DNA from: Ramlibacter montanisoli
Lineage (GTDB): Bacteria; Pseudomonadota; Gammaproteobacteria; Burkholderiales; Burkholderiaceae_C
Assembly: GCF_013087525.1 (NCBI RefSeq)
Contig: NZ_JABFCS010000001.1
Location: 1,240,001-1,304,000 of the forward strand
Direction of reading: 5' to 3'
Length of the DNA stretch: 64,000 nucleotides
This document shows positions 17,478 through 28,349 of the stretch, one piece after another (position 1 is the first letter of the stretch; each line of letters starts with the position of its first letter). The translations under genes were made by a program, and so were the position numbers. The notes beneath the pieces were generated by a model, which saw only the letters and a program-made list of their open reading frames with translations, was not told the DNA's origin and did not search any database.

Positions 17478-18248
17478 TCAGGCGGCCAGCGGCTCCACCT
17501 TCACGATCACCAGCGACAGGTTGTCGCCGCCGCCGTGCGCGCGCGAGCGTGCCTTGTCGATCAGGAACTCGGTGGCTTCGCGCGGGGACAGCGAGGACAG
17601 CACCGATCCGAGCTCGTCGGGATTGAAGTAGTGCCACACGCCGTCGCTGCAGGCCAGCAGCGTGTCGCCGGGGCGCAGCTGCTCGATGTAGTGGACGTCC
17701 GCCGGCGGGTCGTCCTCCGCGCCCAGGCACCCCATGAGGATGTTGGACTGCGGGTGGACGTTGGCCTCTTCCTCGGTCAGCTCGCCGCGGTCCACCAGCG
17801 TCTGCACGTAGGAGTGGTCCATGGTGCGCTTGACCAGCCGGTTGGCGTGGAAATGGTAGATGCGCGAGTCGCCGGCGTGCACCCAGTAGCACTCGCCGTT
17901 GGGGTTGATGATGAAGGCGGCGATGGTGCTGTGCGGCTCCTGCTCGGAGGAAATCGCGGTCAGCTTGATGACCAGGTGCGACTCCTGCACCATCTGGCGC
18001 AGCACCGTCGGCGGATCGTCGGCGTCGGGCGAGTAGCGCTCGAACAGCTGGCGGCAGGTCATCATCACCTGGTCGGAAGCCTTGCGGCCGCCGCTGCGCC
18101 CGCCCATGCCGTCGGCCACGACGCCGAGCACGCATCCGTTCAGGCGCGGATGCGAGATCAGCGCGATCTGGTCCTGCTGGTACTCCCGGTCCCCCTTGTG
18201 GATGCCGGTGGAGGCGGTGAGTCGGTAACCTTTGGTGGTGCTGCTCAT
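17478..18248 (-). CDS. PP2C-family Ser/Thr protein phosphatase
   Basis: Metal-dependent protein phosphatase of 256 residues. The PP2C motifs are seen in order: GDREYQQDQ, VVADGMGGRSGG (metal-binding aspartate and glycines), STIAAFIINPNGECYWVHAGDSRIYHF, LLACSDGVWHYF and the final GGGDNLSLVIVKV. There is no transmembrane segment and no partner kinase gene nearby, so its substrate is unknown. It faces the coiled-coil protein gene (16 bp between stops) and is divergent from the DUF465 gene. Confidence 0.88.
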   Translation of the reverse strand: MSSTTKGYRLTASTGIHKGDREYQQDQIALISHPRLNGCVLGVVADGMGGRSGGRKASDQVMMTCRQLFERYSPDADDPPTVLRQMVQESHLVIKLTAISSEQEPHSTIAAFIINPNGECYWVHAGDSRIYHFHANRLVKRTMDHSYVQTLVDRGELTEEEANVHPQSNILMGCLGAEDDPPADVHYIEQLRPGDTLLACSDGVWHYFNPDELGSVLSSLSPREATEFLIDKARSRAHGGGDNLSLVIVKVEPLAA

Positions 18249-18343
18249 GGGCGAGAAGGGGTGCGCTGGCGCGCGTTCGCTGGATGATTGTCTGGCAAAG
18301 ACGTATTATTGTCCGGCACCCGGCGCCGCCAGAGCTTTTTACC

Positions 18344-18547
18344 TTGGATTCGAACCTGCACTCTCCCGAACGGCGCCTGATCGAGCTGCGCATGGAGCAC
18401 GCCGACCTGAACGCGATGATCGACCGTGCCGCGCAGCAGACGCCCGTGGATGAACTCATGATGCGCCGCCTGAAGAAGCGCCGCCTCGCGCTGCGCGACC
18501 AGATCGCGCGGATGGAACTCGCCCTCGACCCCAAAGAACCCGCGTGA
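18344..18547 (+). CDS. YdcH/DUF465 family small protein
   Basis: Small helical protein of the DUF465 (YdcH) family: SPERRLIELRMEHADLNAMI and the lysine/arginine-rich MRRLKKRRLALRDQIARME fit this family. Function is not established. I prefer the TTG at 18344 (67 residues). An in-frame ATG at 18284 would add 20 residues unlike the family, across a stretch holding the AT-rich TATTAT (18304-18309) that could itself be promoter. The stop overlaps the start of dinG by one base (TGATG), so the two are likely co-translated. Confidence 0.65.
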   Translation: MDSNLHSPERRLIELRMEHADLNAMIDRAAQQTPVDELMMRRLKKRRLALRDQIARMELALDPKEPA

Positions 18548-20633
18548 TGACGGATTCGGCAGTTGCGTCGCCGGGCCACCACGACGAGCCCGCCGGCGTG
18601 CACGCGGGGCCGTCCGTGCCCGTGCTGGACCTCGAAGAGCTCGCGCGCGAGGCCTTCGTGCCGGGCGGCGTTCTGTCCCGCGCGGCCGATGCCTTCCGCC
18701 CCCGCGGGGGCCAGACCGAGATGGCGGTGGCCGTCGCGCGCACCATCACGCAGGGCGGCGCGCTGGTGGTGGAGGCCGGCACCGGCGTCGGCAAGACCTT
18801 CTCCTACCTCGTGCCCGCGCTGCTCAGTGGCGAGCGGGTGCTGCTGTCCACCGCCACCAAGACGCTGCAGGACCAGCTGTTCGGCCGCGACCTGCCGCGC
18901 CTGGCCGAGGCGCTGGGGCTGCCCGTGCGCATGGCGCTGCTCAAGGGCCGCGCCAGCTACCTGTGCAGCCACCGGCTGGAGCTGGCGCGCCACGACGCGA
19001 GCCTGCCCGATCGCACGGCGCTGCGGACGCTGGCGAAGATCGAGGAATGGGCGCAGGGCACGCGCACCGGCGACCTGGCCGAGATGCCGGGCCTGGACGA
19101 GCGCTCGCCCGTGCTGCCGCTGGTGACCTCCACGCGCGAGAACTGCCTCGGTTCGCAATGCCCCAAGTTCCGCGACTGCCACGTGAACAACGCGCGGCGC
19201 GAGGCGATGGCGGCCGACATCGTCGTGATCAACCACCACCTGTTCTTCGCCGACCTGGCCGTGCGCGAGTCGGGCATGGCCGAACTGCTGCCCAGCGTGC
19301 GCGTGGTGATCTTCGACGAGGCGCACCAGCTCAATGAGACCGGCGTGCAGTTCCTCGGGCGCCAGGTCGGCACCGGCCAGGTGCTGGACTTCGCGCGCGA
19401 CATGCTGGGCGCCGGCCTGCAGTTCGCGCGCGGCCTGGTGGACTGGCAGCAGCTGGCCGCGGCCACGGAGCGCGCCACGCGCGACCTGCGCCTGCTGGTG
19501 GGGCGCGCGGCGTCCGGTGCGCGCCTGCGCTGGAGCACGGGCGCGCCCGAGGGTGTGGACGAAGCGAGCTGGCGGGAGGGCCTGGCCACGCTGCAGGCCG
19601 CCCTGGAGCAGGCCGCGGAAGGACTGGCGACGGTCAGCGAGATCGCACCCGACTTCGTGCGCCTGCACGAACGCGCGGCGCTGCTGGCGCAGCGCGTTCA
19701 GGCCTTCGACGGCGAACCCGAGCCTGGCAGCGTGCGCTGGCTGGACGTCGGCACGCACCTGCGGCTGGTGGAGTCGCCGCTGGACATCGCCGAGGCGGTG
19801 CAGCAGAAGATGCTGAAGTCCGGCGAGGCGCAGGAGGACGACGAGGACGCGCCGCGGCGAGCCTGGGTCTTCACCTCGGCGACGCTGGGCGACGACGCGC
19901 GCCTGTCCTGGTTCACGGAGCCCTGCGGCCTGGAGCAGGCGCAGGTGCTGCGCGTGGCGAGTCCCTTCGACTATCCCTCGCAGGCGGCGCTCTGCGTGCC
20001 GCGCAGCGCAGCCTGCCGCGCCCCAACGACCCGGCGCACAGTGGCGCCGTCGCGCGCGTGGCGGAGCAGGCGGCGCGCCGCATCGGCGGACGCACCATGG
20101 TGCTGACGACCACGCTGCGGGCGCTGCGCGCGATCGGCGAGCAGCTGCAGGCGCGTTTCCAGGGCTCCGGGGAACTCGAGGTGCTGGTGCAGGGCCAGTG
20201 GCCCAAGCGCCGGCTGATCGAGCGCTTCCGCGAAGGCGCGGGCCACGGGCGCCCGGGCTGCATCCTGGTCGCGTCCGCATCCTTCTGGGAAGGCGTGGAC
20301 GTCCCGGGCGAGGCGCTGCAGCTGGTGATCATCGACAAGCTGCCCCTTCCGCCGCCGGGCGATCCGCTGGTGGAGGCGCGCGGCCAGCGCCTGGAATCGC
20401 AGGGCCGCAGTCCCTTCAACGACTACTTCGTGCCGGAAGCCGCGGTGGCGCTCAAGCAGGGCGCCGGCCGCCTGATCCGCCGCGAGACCGACCAGGGTCT
20501 GCTGGTGGTGTGCGACACGCGGCTGGTGCAGATGGGGTACGGGCGCCGCCTGCTGGCGGCACTGCCGCCGATGCGGCGGCTGGGGGACGAGGCGGAGTTC
20601 GAGGCGGCGCTGGAACGGCTGGCGGCTTCGTAG
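18547..20633 (+). CDS. dinG: DinG-type ATP-dependent DNA helicase (frameshifted)
   Basis: Superfamily 2 helicase of the XPD/DinG group, acting 5' to 3' on damage-associated DNA structures. Walker A is EAGTGVGKTFSY (about 77-86) and the DEAH box is VIFDEAHQLNE. The four cysteines of the 4Fe-4S domain are visible at C140, C200, C205 and C211 (ENCLGSQCPKFRDCHV). The N-terminal two thirds break at about 20000-20020 after QAALCVPRS; the C-terminal helicase half (RTMVLTTTLRALRAIGEQ, FWEGVDVPGEALQLVIIDKL, QGAGRLIRRETDQG) continues after an apparent one-base loss. Corrected length of about 695 residues is normal. Confidence 0.87.
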
Positions 20634-20661
20634 TTCGTGGTGAGCGCGCGCAGCGCCGAAC
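20633..20661. repeat. Degenerate palindrome between convergent dinG and bamD
   Basis: GTTCG-TGGTGA-GCGC-GCA-GCGC-CGAAC forms an interrupted stem directly at the dinG stop, in the 53-bp gap between two convergent genes. The TGGTGAGC core is shared with the palindrome at 38323-38389. It may act as a bidirectional terminator or be a decayed REP-like element. Confidence 0.35.
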
Positions 20662-20686
20662 CGCGACGCCGCGTGCCGGGGTCAGA

Positions 20687-21493
20687 TCACCAGAGCTGCC
20701 ACCACGGCTTCTGCCCCGCCCGGGCGCTCCCCGTCAGGTACGGGCTGCGCGGATAGTTCTTCTCCAGCACGCGCCGCGTGTCGTCGCGCAGCTGCGCCAT
20801 CCCGAGCGCGTCGTACGAGCGCATCAGGATGAACAGCGCCTCTTCCAGCGCCGGCACGTCGCGGTAGTCGGACAGTGCCGACTGCGCGCGGTTGATCGCC
20901 GCCACATAGGCGCCGCGGCTGTAGTAGTAGCGGGCGACGTGCACCTCGTACTGCGCCAGCGAGTTGACGATGTAGGTCATGCGCGCGCTCGCGTCGGAGG
21001 CGTAGCGCGATTCGGGGAAGCGGGCGACCAGTTCCTTGAAGGACTCGAAGGATTCCTTGGCTGCCTTCTGGTCGCGCTCGGACAGGTCCTGCTTGGTGAT
21101 GTTGGAGAACAGGCCCAGGTTGTCGTTGAAGTTGACGATGCCCTTGAGGTACAGCGCGTAGTCGAGCGCCGGGCTGGCCGGGTGCAGCTTGATGAAGCGG
21201 TCCAGCGTGGCGAGCGCCTGCGCCTGGTCGCCGGCCTTGTAGTGGGCGTAGGCGCGATCGAGCTGCGCCTGCTGCGCCAGCGGCGTGCCGGCGGCGCGGC
21301 CTTCGAGTTTCTCCAGCAGCGGGATCGCCTTTTCGTAGGCGCCGCCGCTCATCTCGTCGCGCGCTTCCGCGTGGATCTTGTTGGGGCTCCACGTCGCGGT
21401 CTTGTCGTCGTCCGTCTTGAGGCTGGAGCAGCCCGCCAGCAGGGATGCGGCGAGCACGACGGGGACCACGGATAATTTGGCTCGGACGACCAT
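20687..21493 (-). CDS. bamD: Outer membrane assembly lipoprotein BamD
   Basis: Essential lipoprotein of the BAM complex, which inserts beta-barrel proteins into the outer membrane. The 268-residue protein has a lipoprotein signal with lipobox LLAGCSS, then five TPR-like repeats; QAQLDRAYAHYKAGDQAQAL and KGIVNFNDNLGLFSNI are typical of BamD (YfiO). ATG 21493 follows an AGAG site. A perfect TATAAT lies 28 nt upstream. It is divergent from rluD, an arrangement common in proteobacteria. Confidence 0.92.
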   Translation of the reverse strand: MVVRAKLSVVPVVLAASLLAGCSSLKTDDDKTATWSPNKIHAEARDEMSGGAYEKAIPLLEKLEGRAAGTPLAQQAQLDRAYAHYKAGDQAQALATLDRFIKLHPASPALDYALYLKGIVNFNDNLGLFSNITKQDLSERDQKAAKESFESFKELVARFPESRYASDASARMTYIVNSLAQYEVHVARYYYSRGAYVAAINRAQSALSDYRDVPALEEALFILMRSYDALGMAQLRDDTRRVLEKNYPRSPYLTGSARAGQKPWWQLW

Positions 21494-21520
21494 GCAACTC
21501 TCTTGACCTAAGGGCGAGCC

Positions 21521-21526
21521 ATTATA
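21521..21526 (-). promoter_or_regulatory. -10 element of bamD
   Basis: On the minus strand the sequence is a perfect TATAAT, 27 nt before the bamD ATG. TTGCAG further upstream is only 12 nt away, so the -35 is unclear. The hexamer overlaps the possible 5' end of the divergent rluD coding region. Confidence 0.5.
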
Positions 21527-21616
21527 TCGACGGACCCCCTGCAACCCGCGACGGAAGACCTGCTCGATGAGCCGGGTGCCGAGGCGGAAACCCGCGCCTT
21601 CACCGTTTCGGCTGCG

Positions 21617-22684
21617 ATGCACGGCGAGCGGCTCGACCGCGCGCTGGCCCACCTGGTGCCCGAATTTTCGCGCAGCTATCTCCAGCAGCTCATCGCCGAG
21701 GGCGCCGTGCGGCTGCGTGGTGCGGTCGCCGCCAAGCCCTCGCAGCGCGTGCGCGCCGGCGAGGCCGGCGAGGTGGAACTGCGGCCCACGCCGCAAAGCC
21801 AGGCCTTCATCCCGCAGGACATGCCGCTGTCCGTGGTGCACGAGGACGAGCACCTGCTGGTCATCGACAAACCGGCCGGCCTGGTGGTGCACCCGGCGCC
21901 GGGCAACTGGACAGGCACCTTGCTCAACGGACTGCTGGCGCGCGACGCGCAGGCGCGCATGTTGCCGCGCGCCGGCATCGTGCACCGCCTGGACAAGGAC
22001 ACCAGCGGGCTCATGGTGGTGGCCCGCACGCGCGCGGCCATGGACAGGCTGGTGGCGATGATCGCGGCGCGCGAGGTGGCGCGGCAGTACCTGGCGCTGG
22101 TGCACCGTCCCTGGCAGGGACCGGCCCGGCGCCGCGTGGAAGCGGCGATCGGCCGTGATCCGCGCAACCGCCTGCGCATGGCGGTGGTGGACCCCGAGCG
22201 CCACTCGGGCAAGCCCGCCGCCACCGTGTTCGAGCTGCTGGAGCAGGGCGATGCCGGCTGTGCCGTGCTGTGCACGCTGGAAACGGGGCGCACGCACCAG
22301 ATCCGCGTGCACATGGCACACATCGGCCATCCCCTGGTGGCCGACCCGCTCTATGGGGGCGCTCCGGCGGCCGGCCTGGCGCGGCAGGCGCTGCACGCCT
22401 TCAAGCTCGCGTTCGCGCATCCCGTGACCGGCGTGCCGCTCGCATTCCACGCACCCCTGCCGCCGGACCTGCGTGATGCATGGTCGGCCTGGGGCCTGCG
22501 ATACAATGAATCCGAATGGCTCACGAGCCAGCCCGCGGCGGCAGCCTTCGATGGCGTGTCCGCAGCGGCTACCGCCCAGGCGTCCCTTGGAGGGAAAAGC
22601 GCCCCGGCGGCGACCCCAACCAAGCCCTTGGCCCAGAACAGCGGCGCCGTGCGAGGCGCCTCTTCCATCACGACGAAACGATGA
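21617..22684 (+). CDS. rluD: 23S rRNA pseudouridine synthase RluD
   Basis: Pseudouridine synthase of the RluA/RluD family acting on helix 69 of 23S rRNA. It has an N-terminal S4 domain ([20 protein letters not shown]) and the catalytic domain with the active aspartate in [36 protein letters not shown] is the conserved late motif. From ATG 21617 the S4 domain would start almost at residue 1. The frame stays open upstream to a TAA at 21509 and carries plausible leader residues (PLQPATEDLLDEPGAEAET), but no ATG, GTG or TTG, so the true start is unresolved. The last 60 residues are low-complexity and may not be native. Confidence 0.88.
   Translation: MHGERLDRALAHLVPEFSRSYLQQLIAEGAVRLRGAVAAKPSQRVRAGEAGEVELRPTPQSQAFIPQDMPLSVVHEDEHLLVIDKPAGLVVHPAPGNWTGTLLNGLLARDAQARMLPRAGIVHRLDKDTSGLMVVARTRAAMDRLVAMIAAREVARQYLALVHRPWQGPARRRVEAAIGRDPRNRLRMAVVDPERHSGKPAATVFELLEQGDAGCAVLCTLETGRTHQIRVHMAHIGHPLVADPLYGGAPAAGLARQALHAFKLAFAHPVTGVPLAFHAPLPPDLRDAWSAWGLRYNESEWLTSQPAAAAFDGVSAAATAQASLGGKSAPAATPTKPLAQNSGAVRGASSITTKR
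22502..22507 (+). promoter_or_regulatory. Candidate -10 element for scpB-rluB inside the 3' end of rluD
   Basis: TACAAT in GCGATACAATGAATCC, an AT-rich spot in an otherwise GC-rich stretch, 173 nt before the scpB ATG. No clear -35. If used, the odd low-complexity tail of rluD would double as the scpB leader. Confidence 0.25.
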
Positions 22685-23376
22685 ATACGGCGGATGCCAA
22701 GCGCGTCCTCGAAACCGCGCTGATCTGCACCCAGCAGCCGCTGCAGGTGCGCGAGTTGCGCGTGCTGTTCGGCGACGAACTCGGGGCGGACACGATCAAG
22801 GAACTGCTCGCGGAGCTCCAGGACGACTGGGCGCAGCGCGGCGTCGAGCTGGTGTGCGTGGCCAGCGGCTGGCGCTTCCAGAGCCGGCCCGACATGCGCG
22901 AGTACCTGGACCGGCTGCATCCCGAGAAGCCGCCGAAGTACAGCCGCGCGGCGCTGGAGACGCTCGCCATCATCGCCTACCGGCAACCGGTGACCCGCGG
23001 CGACATGGAAGACATCCGCGGCGTGACCATCAACACGCAGATCCTCAAGCAGCTGGAAGACCGCGGCTGGGTGGAAGTGATCGGCCATCGCGAGGCCGTC
23101 GGCCGCCCGGCCCTCTACGCCACCACGCGCCAGTTCCTCGACGACCTCGGGCTCGCCTCGCTCGACCAGCTGCCCGAATTGCAGAGCCCCACGCAGCACG
23201 GCGTGTTCGAGGCGCTCGCGCAATCCGCGCTGCCGCAGCCGGAACTCGCGATCGACGCCGGCGACGAGGCCCCGCCGCCCGGCCCCGGCGAGGAACAGCC
23301 CGCCGAAACACCTCCCACCGCCTCCAACGACGCCGGCATCGGCGACCACGACGCCCCGCAAGCCATCGAGACCTGA
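22681..23376 (+). CDS. scpB: Segregation and condensation protein B
   Basis: ScpB, the winged-helix partner of ScpA and SMC in chromosome condensation. The 231-residue protein has the two tandem winged-helix domains (about 5-165): [20 protein letters not shown] at the start and the signature [20 protein letters not shown] plus [19 protein letters not shown]. The C-terminal 60 residues are acidic/proline-rich and probably disordered. The ATG overlaps the rluD stop (ATGA). No scpA is adjacent in this window. The rluB gene follows after 4 nt. Confidence 0.93.
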   Translation: MNTADAKRVLETALICTQQPLQVRELRVLFGDELGADTIKELLAELQDDWAQRGVELVCVASGWRFQSRPDMREYLDRLHPEKPPKYSRAALETLAIIAYRQPVTRGDMEDIRGVTINTQILKQLEDRGWVEVIGHREAVGRPALYATTRQFLDDLGLASLDQLPELQSPTQHGVFEALAQSALPQPELAIDAGDEAPPPGPGEEQPAETPPTASNDAGIGDHDAPQAIET

Positions 23377-23380
23377 AGCA

Positions 23381-24881
23381 ATGAACGAACCGACCGACGC
23401 GATGGCGCGTGCCCCTTCCGACGACAGCCCGGAGGCCGGCAAGCGCGAGCCCGAGGCGGAACAGGGCGCCTTGCCCACGGCGGGCGAGCCGGAAGACCCG
23501 CGCGCGCCGCGGCGCCCGGCCAGGTCCAGGGCGACGACGAGGACGAGGACGAGGACGACGCGGACGGCAACGGCAACGGGGAGCGCAGGCCGGAAGCCGC
23601 GGAACAGGGCCGCGAACCCGGCGTCACGCCGGCCGAACCGGGCGACCGCTTCGTCGACGTGATCTCCGGCCGCTTCGACGCGGAGGAGGAAGCCTCCGAG
23701 GCGTCGCCGCCCAAGCGCGTGCTGGCGCCGCAGCCGGAAACGCCCAAGCTCCACAAGGTGCTGGCGCAGGCCGGCCTGGGCTCGCGGCTGGAGATGGAGC
23801 AGCTGATCATGGAGGGGCGGATCTCGGTGAACAACGAACCCGCCCACATCGGCCAGCGCATCCAGTTCGGCGACCAGATCAAGGTCAATGGCAAGCCGAT
23901 CCGCGTGCGCATCGCGCCGCCGCCGCCGCGCGTGATCGCCTACCACAAGCCGGTCGGCGAGGTCGTCACCCACGACGACCCGCAGAACCGTCCCACCGTG
24001 TTCCGCAAGCTGCCCAAGCTGCAGCAGGGCAAGTGGCAGTCGGTCGGCCGGCTGGACCTCAACACCGAAGGCCTGCTGCTGTTCACCAGTTCCGGCGAAC
24101 TGGCCAACAAGCTCATGCATCCGCGCTTCGGCCTGGAGCGCGAGTACGCGGTGCGCGTGCTGGGCGCGCTGAGCAACGAGGAGCGCGAGCGCCTGCTGGA
24201 CGGCGTCGAGCTCGATGACGGCCGCGCTTCCTTCGGCTCAATCGAGGAAGGCGGCGGCGAAGGCTCCAACGTCTGGTACCGCGTGACCATCCACGAAGGC
24301 CGCAACCGCGAGGTGCGCCGCCTGTTCGAGGCCGTGGGCCACGCCGTCAGCCGCCTCATCCGCATCCGCTACGGCGCCATGGTGCTGCCCCGCGGCTTGA
24401 AGCGCGGTGGCTGGATGGAGCTGGACGAGCGCGACATCGACGCCTTGTCCCGCGCCGCCGGCGCCACCGGCCTGTCCCGGCCCGAGCGCGGCCGCGAGCA
24501 GGGTGGCGAAGGCGGGGGCAAGGGCGGCGGACGCAACAAGCGCCGCAGCGGCGGCACCCGCGGCGACGGCCCGCGGCCGCAGGGTGGCCCCTCGCCGCGC
24601 CAGCCCAACCCCTGGGCAACCCCAGGCAGGGCCAGGGCCAGGGCGGCCAGGGTCGCCGCAACAAGGGCGGCGGAGGCGGAGCTGGTGGAGGCGCCGGCGG
24701 CGGCAACAACCAGCCGGACCCGATGAAGACCTCGGTCGGCTACATCGGCGCCGACAGCTTCAATCGCCAGCGCCGCGGCGGCGGCGGAGGGGGCGGCGGC
24801 ATGCCGGGCGGCGGCGGTGGCCGTGGCGGCCCGCGCCGTGGTGGCGGCGGCGGTGGCGGTGGCGGCCGCGGCGGCCGCTGA
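23381..24881 (+). CDS. rluB: 23S rRNA pseudouridine synthase RluB with acidic head and Gly/Arg-rich tail (two frameshifts)
   Basis: RsuA/RluB-family pseudouridine synthase for 23S rRNA. The N-terminal 90 residues are acidic and disordered, with an Asp/Glu run ([13 protein letters not shown]). Next come an S4 domain ([20 protein letters not shown]) and the catalytic domain with the active aspartate in [18 protein letters not shown] and the late motif [16 protein letters not shown]. The tail from about 24500 is Arg/Lys/Gly-rich and ends in long glycine runs broken by RGG and PRR. Two apparent one-base losses are needed, at about 23505-23522 and at the C run 24607-24613. After correction it ends at 24881 with about 500 residues. 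Confidence 0.87.
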
Positions 24882-24917
24882 GCACCCCTTCGTCACGCTC
24901 CCGACACGGCGGCCCGC

Positions 24918-24923
24918 TAGAAT
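24918..24923 (+). promoter_or_regulatory. Candidate -10 element of ndk
   Basis: TAGAAT within CGCTAGAATTGCGGG, 64 nt before the ndk ATG. Downstream, TTTGCCG and CGGCAAA can pair across 13 nt in the leader (24931-24957 region). No good -35 is visible. Confidence 0.35.
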
Positions 24924-24987
24924 TGCGGGCTTTGCCGAACTTTTTGCCTCCGGCAAAACCCTAAAACATCAAGCCCCAGGAACCAGC

Positions 24988-25413
24988 ATGGCCATCGAAC
25001 GCACCCTTTCCATCATCAAGCCCGACGCCGTCGCCAAGAACGTGATCGGCCAGATCTACGCGCGCTTCGAAGCCGCCGGCCTGAAGATCGTCGCCGCCCG
25101 CATGGCCCACCTGTCGCGCCGCGAAGCCGAGCAGTTCTACGCCGTGCACAAGGAGCGTCCCTTCTTCAAGGACCTGGTCGACTTCATGATCTCCGGCCCG
25201 GTGATGATCCAGGTGCTGGAAGGCGAGGGCGCCATCCTGAAGAACCGCGACCTGATGGGCGCCACCGACCCCAAGAAGGCCGCCGCCGGCACCATCCGCG
25301 CCGACTTCGCCGACAGCATCGACGCCAACGCGGTGCACGGCTCCGACGCCCCCGAAACCGCCAAGGTCGAAGTCTCCTTCTTCTTCCCGGGCATGAACGT
25401 GTACCAGCGCTAA
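24988..25413 (+). CDS. ndk: Nucleoside diphosphate kinase
   Basis: Transfers the gamma phosphate between nucleoside di- and triphosphates through a phosphohistidine. The 141-residue length is standard. The N-terminal [20 protein letters not shown] and the active-site segment [15 protein letters not shown] place the catalytic histidine at H117. No frameshift. It is followed by rlmN after 12 nt, an order found throughout Burkholderiales. Confidence 0.97.
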   Translation: MAIERTLSIIKPDAVAKNVIGQIYARFEAAGLKIVAARMAHLSRREAEQFYAVHKERPFFKDLVDFMISGPVMIQVLEGEGAILKNRDLMGATDPKKAAAGTIRADFADSIDANAVHGSDAPETAKVEVSFFFPGMNVYQR

Positions 25414-25425
25414 CGCGCGCATGCG

Positions 25426-26570
<1,145 letters not shown>

Positions 26571-26576
26571 GGGATC

Positions 26577-27401
26577 ATGACGAAGGCCATGGTGGCGCGC
26601 AGTCGCGCCAGGGCGGGCTGGTTCGCGGGCGCTGCGCTCGCGGCCGTGCTCACGACGCTGGTGGCGGGCTGCGCCACGCCCCAGCAGTCGGCCGGCGCCG
26701 ACATGGCGACGCCCTCCGACGACAGCGAGCAGCGCCGCCGCGCCCGCATCCGGCTGGAGCTGGCTTCCGGCTACTACGAGGAAGGCAAGACCGAGGTCGC
26801 GCTCGACGAGCTGAAACAGGTGCTCGCGATCGACCCGAACTTCGCCGACGCCTACAACCTGCGCGGGCTGATCTACATGCGCCTGGGCGACAACCGCCAG
26901 GCCGAGGACAGCTTCCGCCGCGCGTTGGCGATCAACCCGCGCGACGCGGACGCTGCGCACAACTACGGCTGGCTGCAGTGCACCCAGGCGCGCTACCCGG
27001 AATCCGAGCGGGCCTTCCAGCAGGCGCTGGCCAACCCGATCTATGCCGGCCGCTCCCGCACGCTGATGGCGTTGGGCGTGTGCCAGGCGCGCGCCGGGCT
27101 GCTGGCCGATGCCGAGCGCAGCCTCTCGCGCTCCTACGAGCTCGACGCCGCCAACCCGATCACGGGCTACAACCTGGCGCGCATCCTGTACCAGAAGGGC
27201 GAGTACCAGCGCGCACAGTTCTACATCCGCCGCCTGAACAACAGCGAACTGGCCAACGCCGAGACGCTGTGGCTGGGGATCAAGGTGGAACAGCGCATGA
27301 ACGACGCGCAGGCCATGGGCCAGCTGAGCGACGTGCTGCGCCGGCGCTTCCCGCAGTCGCGCGAGCGCCTCTCGCTGGACCGGAGGGCTTTCGATGAGTG
27401 A
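26577..27401 (+). CDS. pilF: Type IV pilus biogenesis lipoprotein PilF/PilW (TPR)
   Basis: Outer-membrane lipoprotein that assists assembly or stability of the PilQ secretin. The 274-residue protein has a signal peptide with lipobox LVAGC (lipidated C32) and then a TPR superhelix from about residue 55 ([40 protein letters not shown] and further repeats). The start follows GGAGGCGTAGGGG. In Burkholderiales this gene regularly lies between rlmN and rodZ. No frameshift. Confidence 0.88.
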   Translation: MTKAMVARSRARAGWFAGAALAAVLTTLVAGCATPQQSAGADMATPSDDSEQRRRARIRLELASGYYEEGKTEVALDELKQVLAIDPNFADAYNLRGLIYMRLGDNRQAEDSFRRALAINPRDADAAHNYGWLQCTQARYPESERAFQQALANPIYAGRSRTLMALGVCQARAGLLADAERSLSRSYELDAANPITGYNLARILYQKGEYQRAQFYIRRLNNSELANAETLWLGIKVEQRMNDAQAMGQLSDVLRRRFPQSRERLSLDRRAFDE

Positions 27402-28349
27402 GGGGTGGTGGCGGACGATGGCGTGACCGCGGGCACGCTGCTGCGGCAGGCGCGCGAGGAGGCCGGCATGCACGTCGCGACGCTGGCCGCGATCCTGAAG
27501 GTCCCGGTGCGCAAGCTGGAGGCGCTGGAGGAAGACCGCTACGACCTGCTGTCCGATGCGGTGTTCGTGCGCGGGCTGGCTTCCAGCGTGTGCCGCACGC
27601 TCAAGATCGATCCGCAGCCGGTGCTGGAGCGCCTGCCACAGACCGCTCAGCCGCGGCTGGTGCCGGAGCGCGAACCCATCAACGAACCGTTCCGCGCCCC
27701 GAGCGACGGCCCCGGTCCCGGCCTGCTGGACCAGGTGTCCAAGCCGGTGGTGCTGACGGTCGCCGTGCTGCTGCTGGGCGCCCTGGTGCTGGTCTTCCTG
27801 CCGATGCTGCAAAGCGGCTACCAGGCGGTGGCCGACGCCAACCGCTCCTCCGACCCGGTCATGCCGCCGCCGGGCGCCGCTGCCACTGCGCCGGGCACGC
27901 CCGTGGTGGTGGAGAGCGTGCCCGCGGTCCCCAGCGTGCCGTCGCAGCCTGCGCCGGGCTCCGCCCCGGTGACCGGTGCGGCCGCGCCGGCGCCGGTCCC
28001 GGCGGCGCCGACGACGGCTGCACCCGTCGCGCCGGCAGCGGCTCCCGCAGCCACTCCCGCCGCGCCCGTGGCCGCGCCGGCCCTGCCGGCCGCATCCGGC
28101 CCGATCAACGCGCGCGGCATCGTCGTCTTCCGCACCCGGGCGCAGTCCTGGGTCCAGGTCACCGACGCCACCGGCACCACGGTGTTGCGCAAGCTGATGG
28201 AGCCGGGCGAGAGCGCCGGCGCCAGCGGCGCACTGCCGCTGTCCGTGACCATCGGCAGCGTCGAGGCCACCGAGGTGCAGGTGCGCGGCAAGCCCTACAA
28301 CCTGGCGCCGGTGTCCAAGGACAACGTCGCGCGTTTCGAAGTGAAGTGA
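27394..28349 (+). CDS. rodZ: RodZ-like cell-shape protein (HTH, membrane helix, DUF4115; start frameshifted)
   Basis: Membrane protein with a cytoplasmic Cro/CI-like helix-turn-helix ([20 protein letters not shown] to about residue 90), one transmembrane helix ([17 protein letters not shown]), a long Pro/Ala-rich periplasmic linker and a C-terminal DUF4115 beta domain ([20 protein letters not shown]). RodZ links MreB to the elongasome. The continuous frame begins only at GTG 27405. The family-like start MSEG-VVADDG would come from ATG 27394, overlapping the pilF stop, if one G is missing from the run at 27401-27405. I favour 27394. Confidence 0.85.

Noticed and set aside
17462-17490. GGCCGC-TCAG-GCGGCC type repeat at the convergent ends of the coiled-coil protein and PP2C genes as a terminator
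   Set aside because: Mostly within the PP2C coding end, short, without a T run, and such repeats are frequent by chance at this GC content.
18340-18375. tRNA-like T-arm sequence (GGATTCGAACC, i.e. GGTTCGAATCC on the minus strand)
   Set aside because: No acceptor, D or anticodon stem can be built around it on either strand, and it lies in the conserved start of the DUF465 gene.
24931-24957. Riboswitch in the ndk leader (TTTGCCG / CGGCAAA pairing)
   Set aside because: Only one 7-bp stem with a 13-nt loop; no known riboswitch core or terminator alternative is visible.
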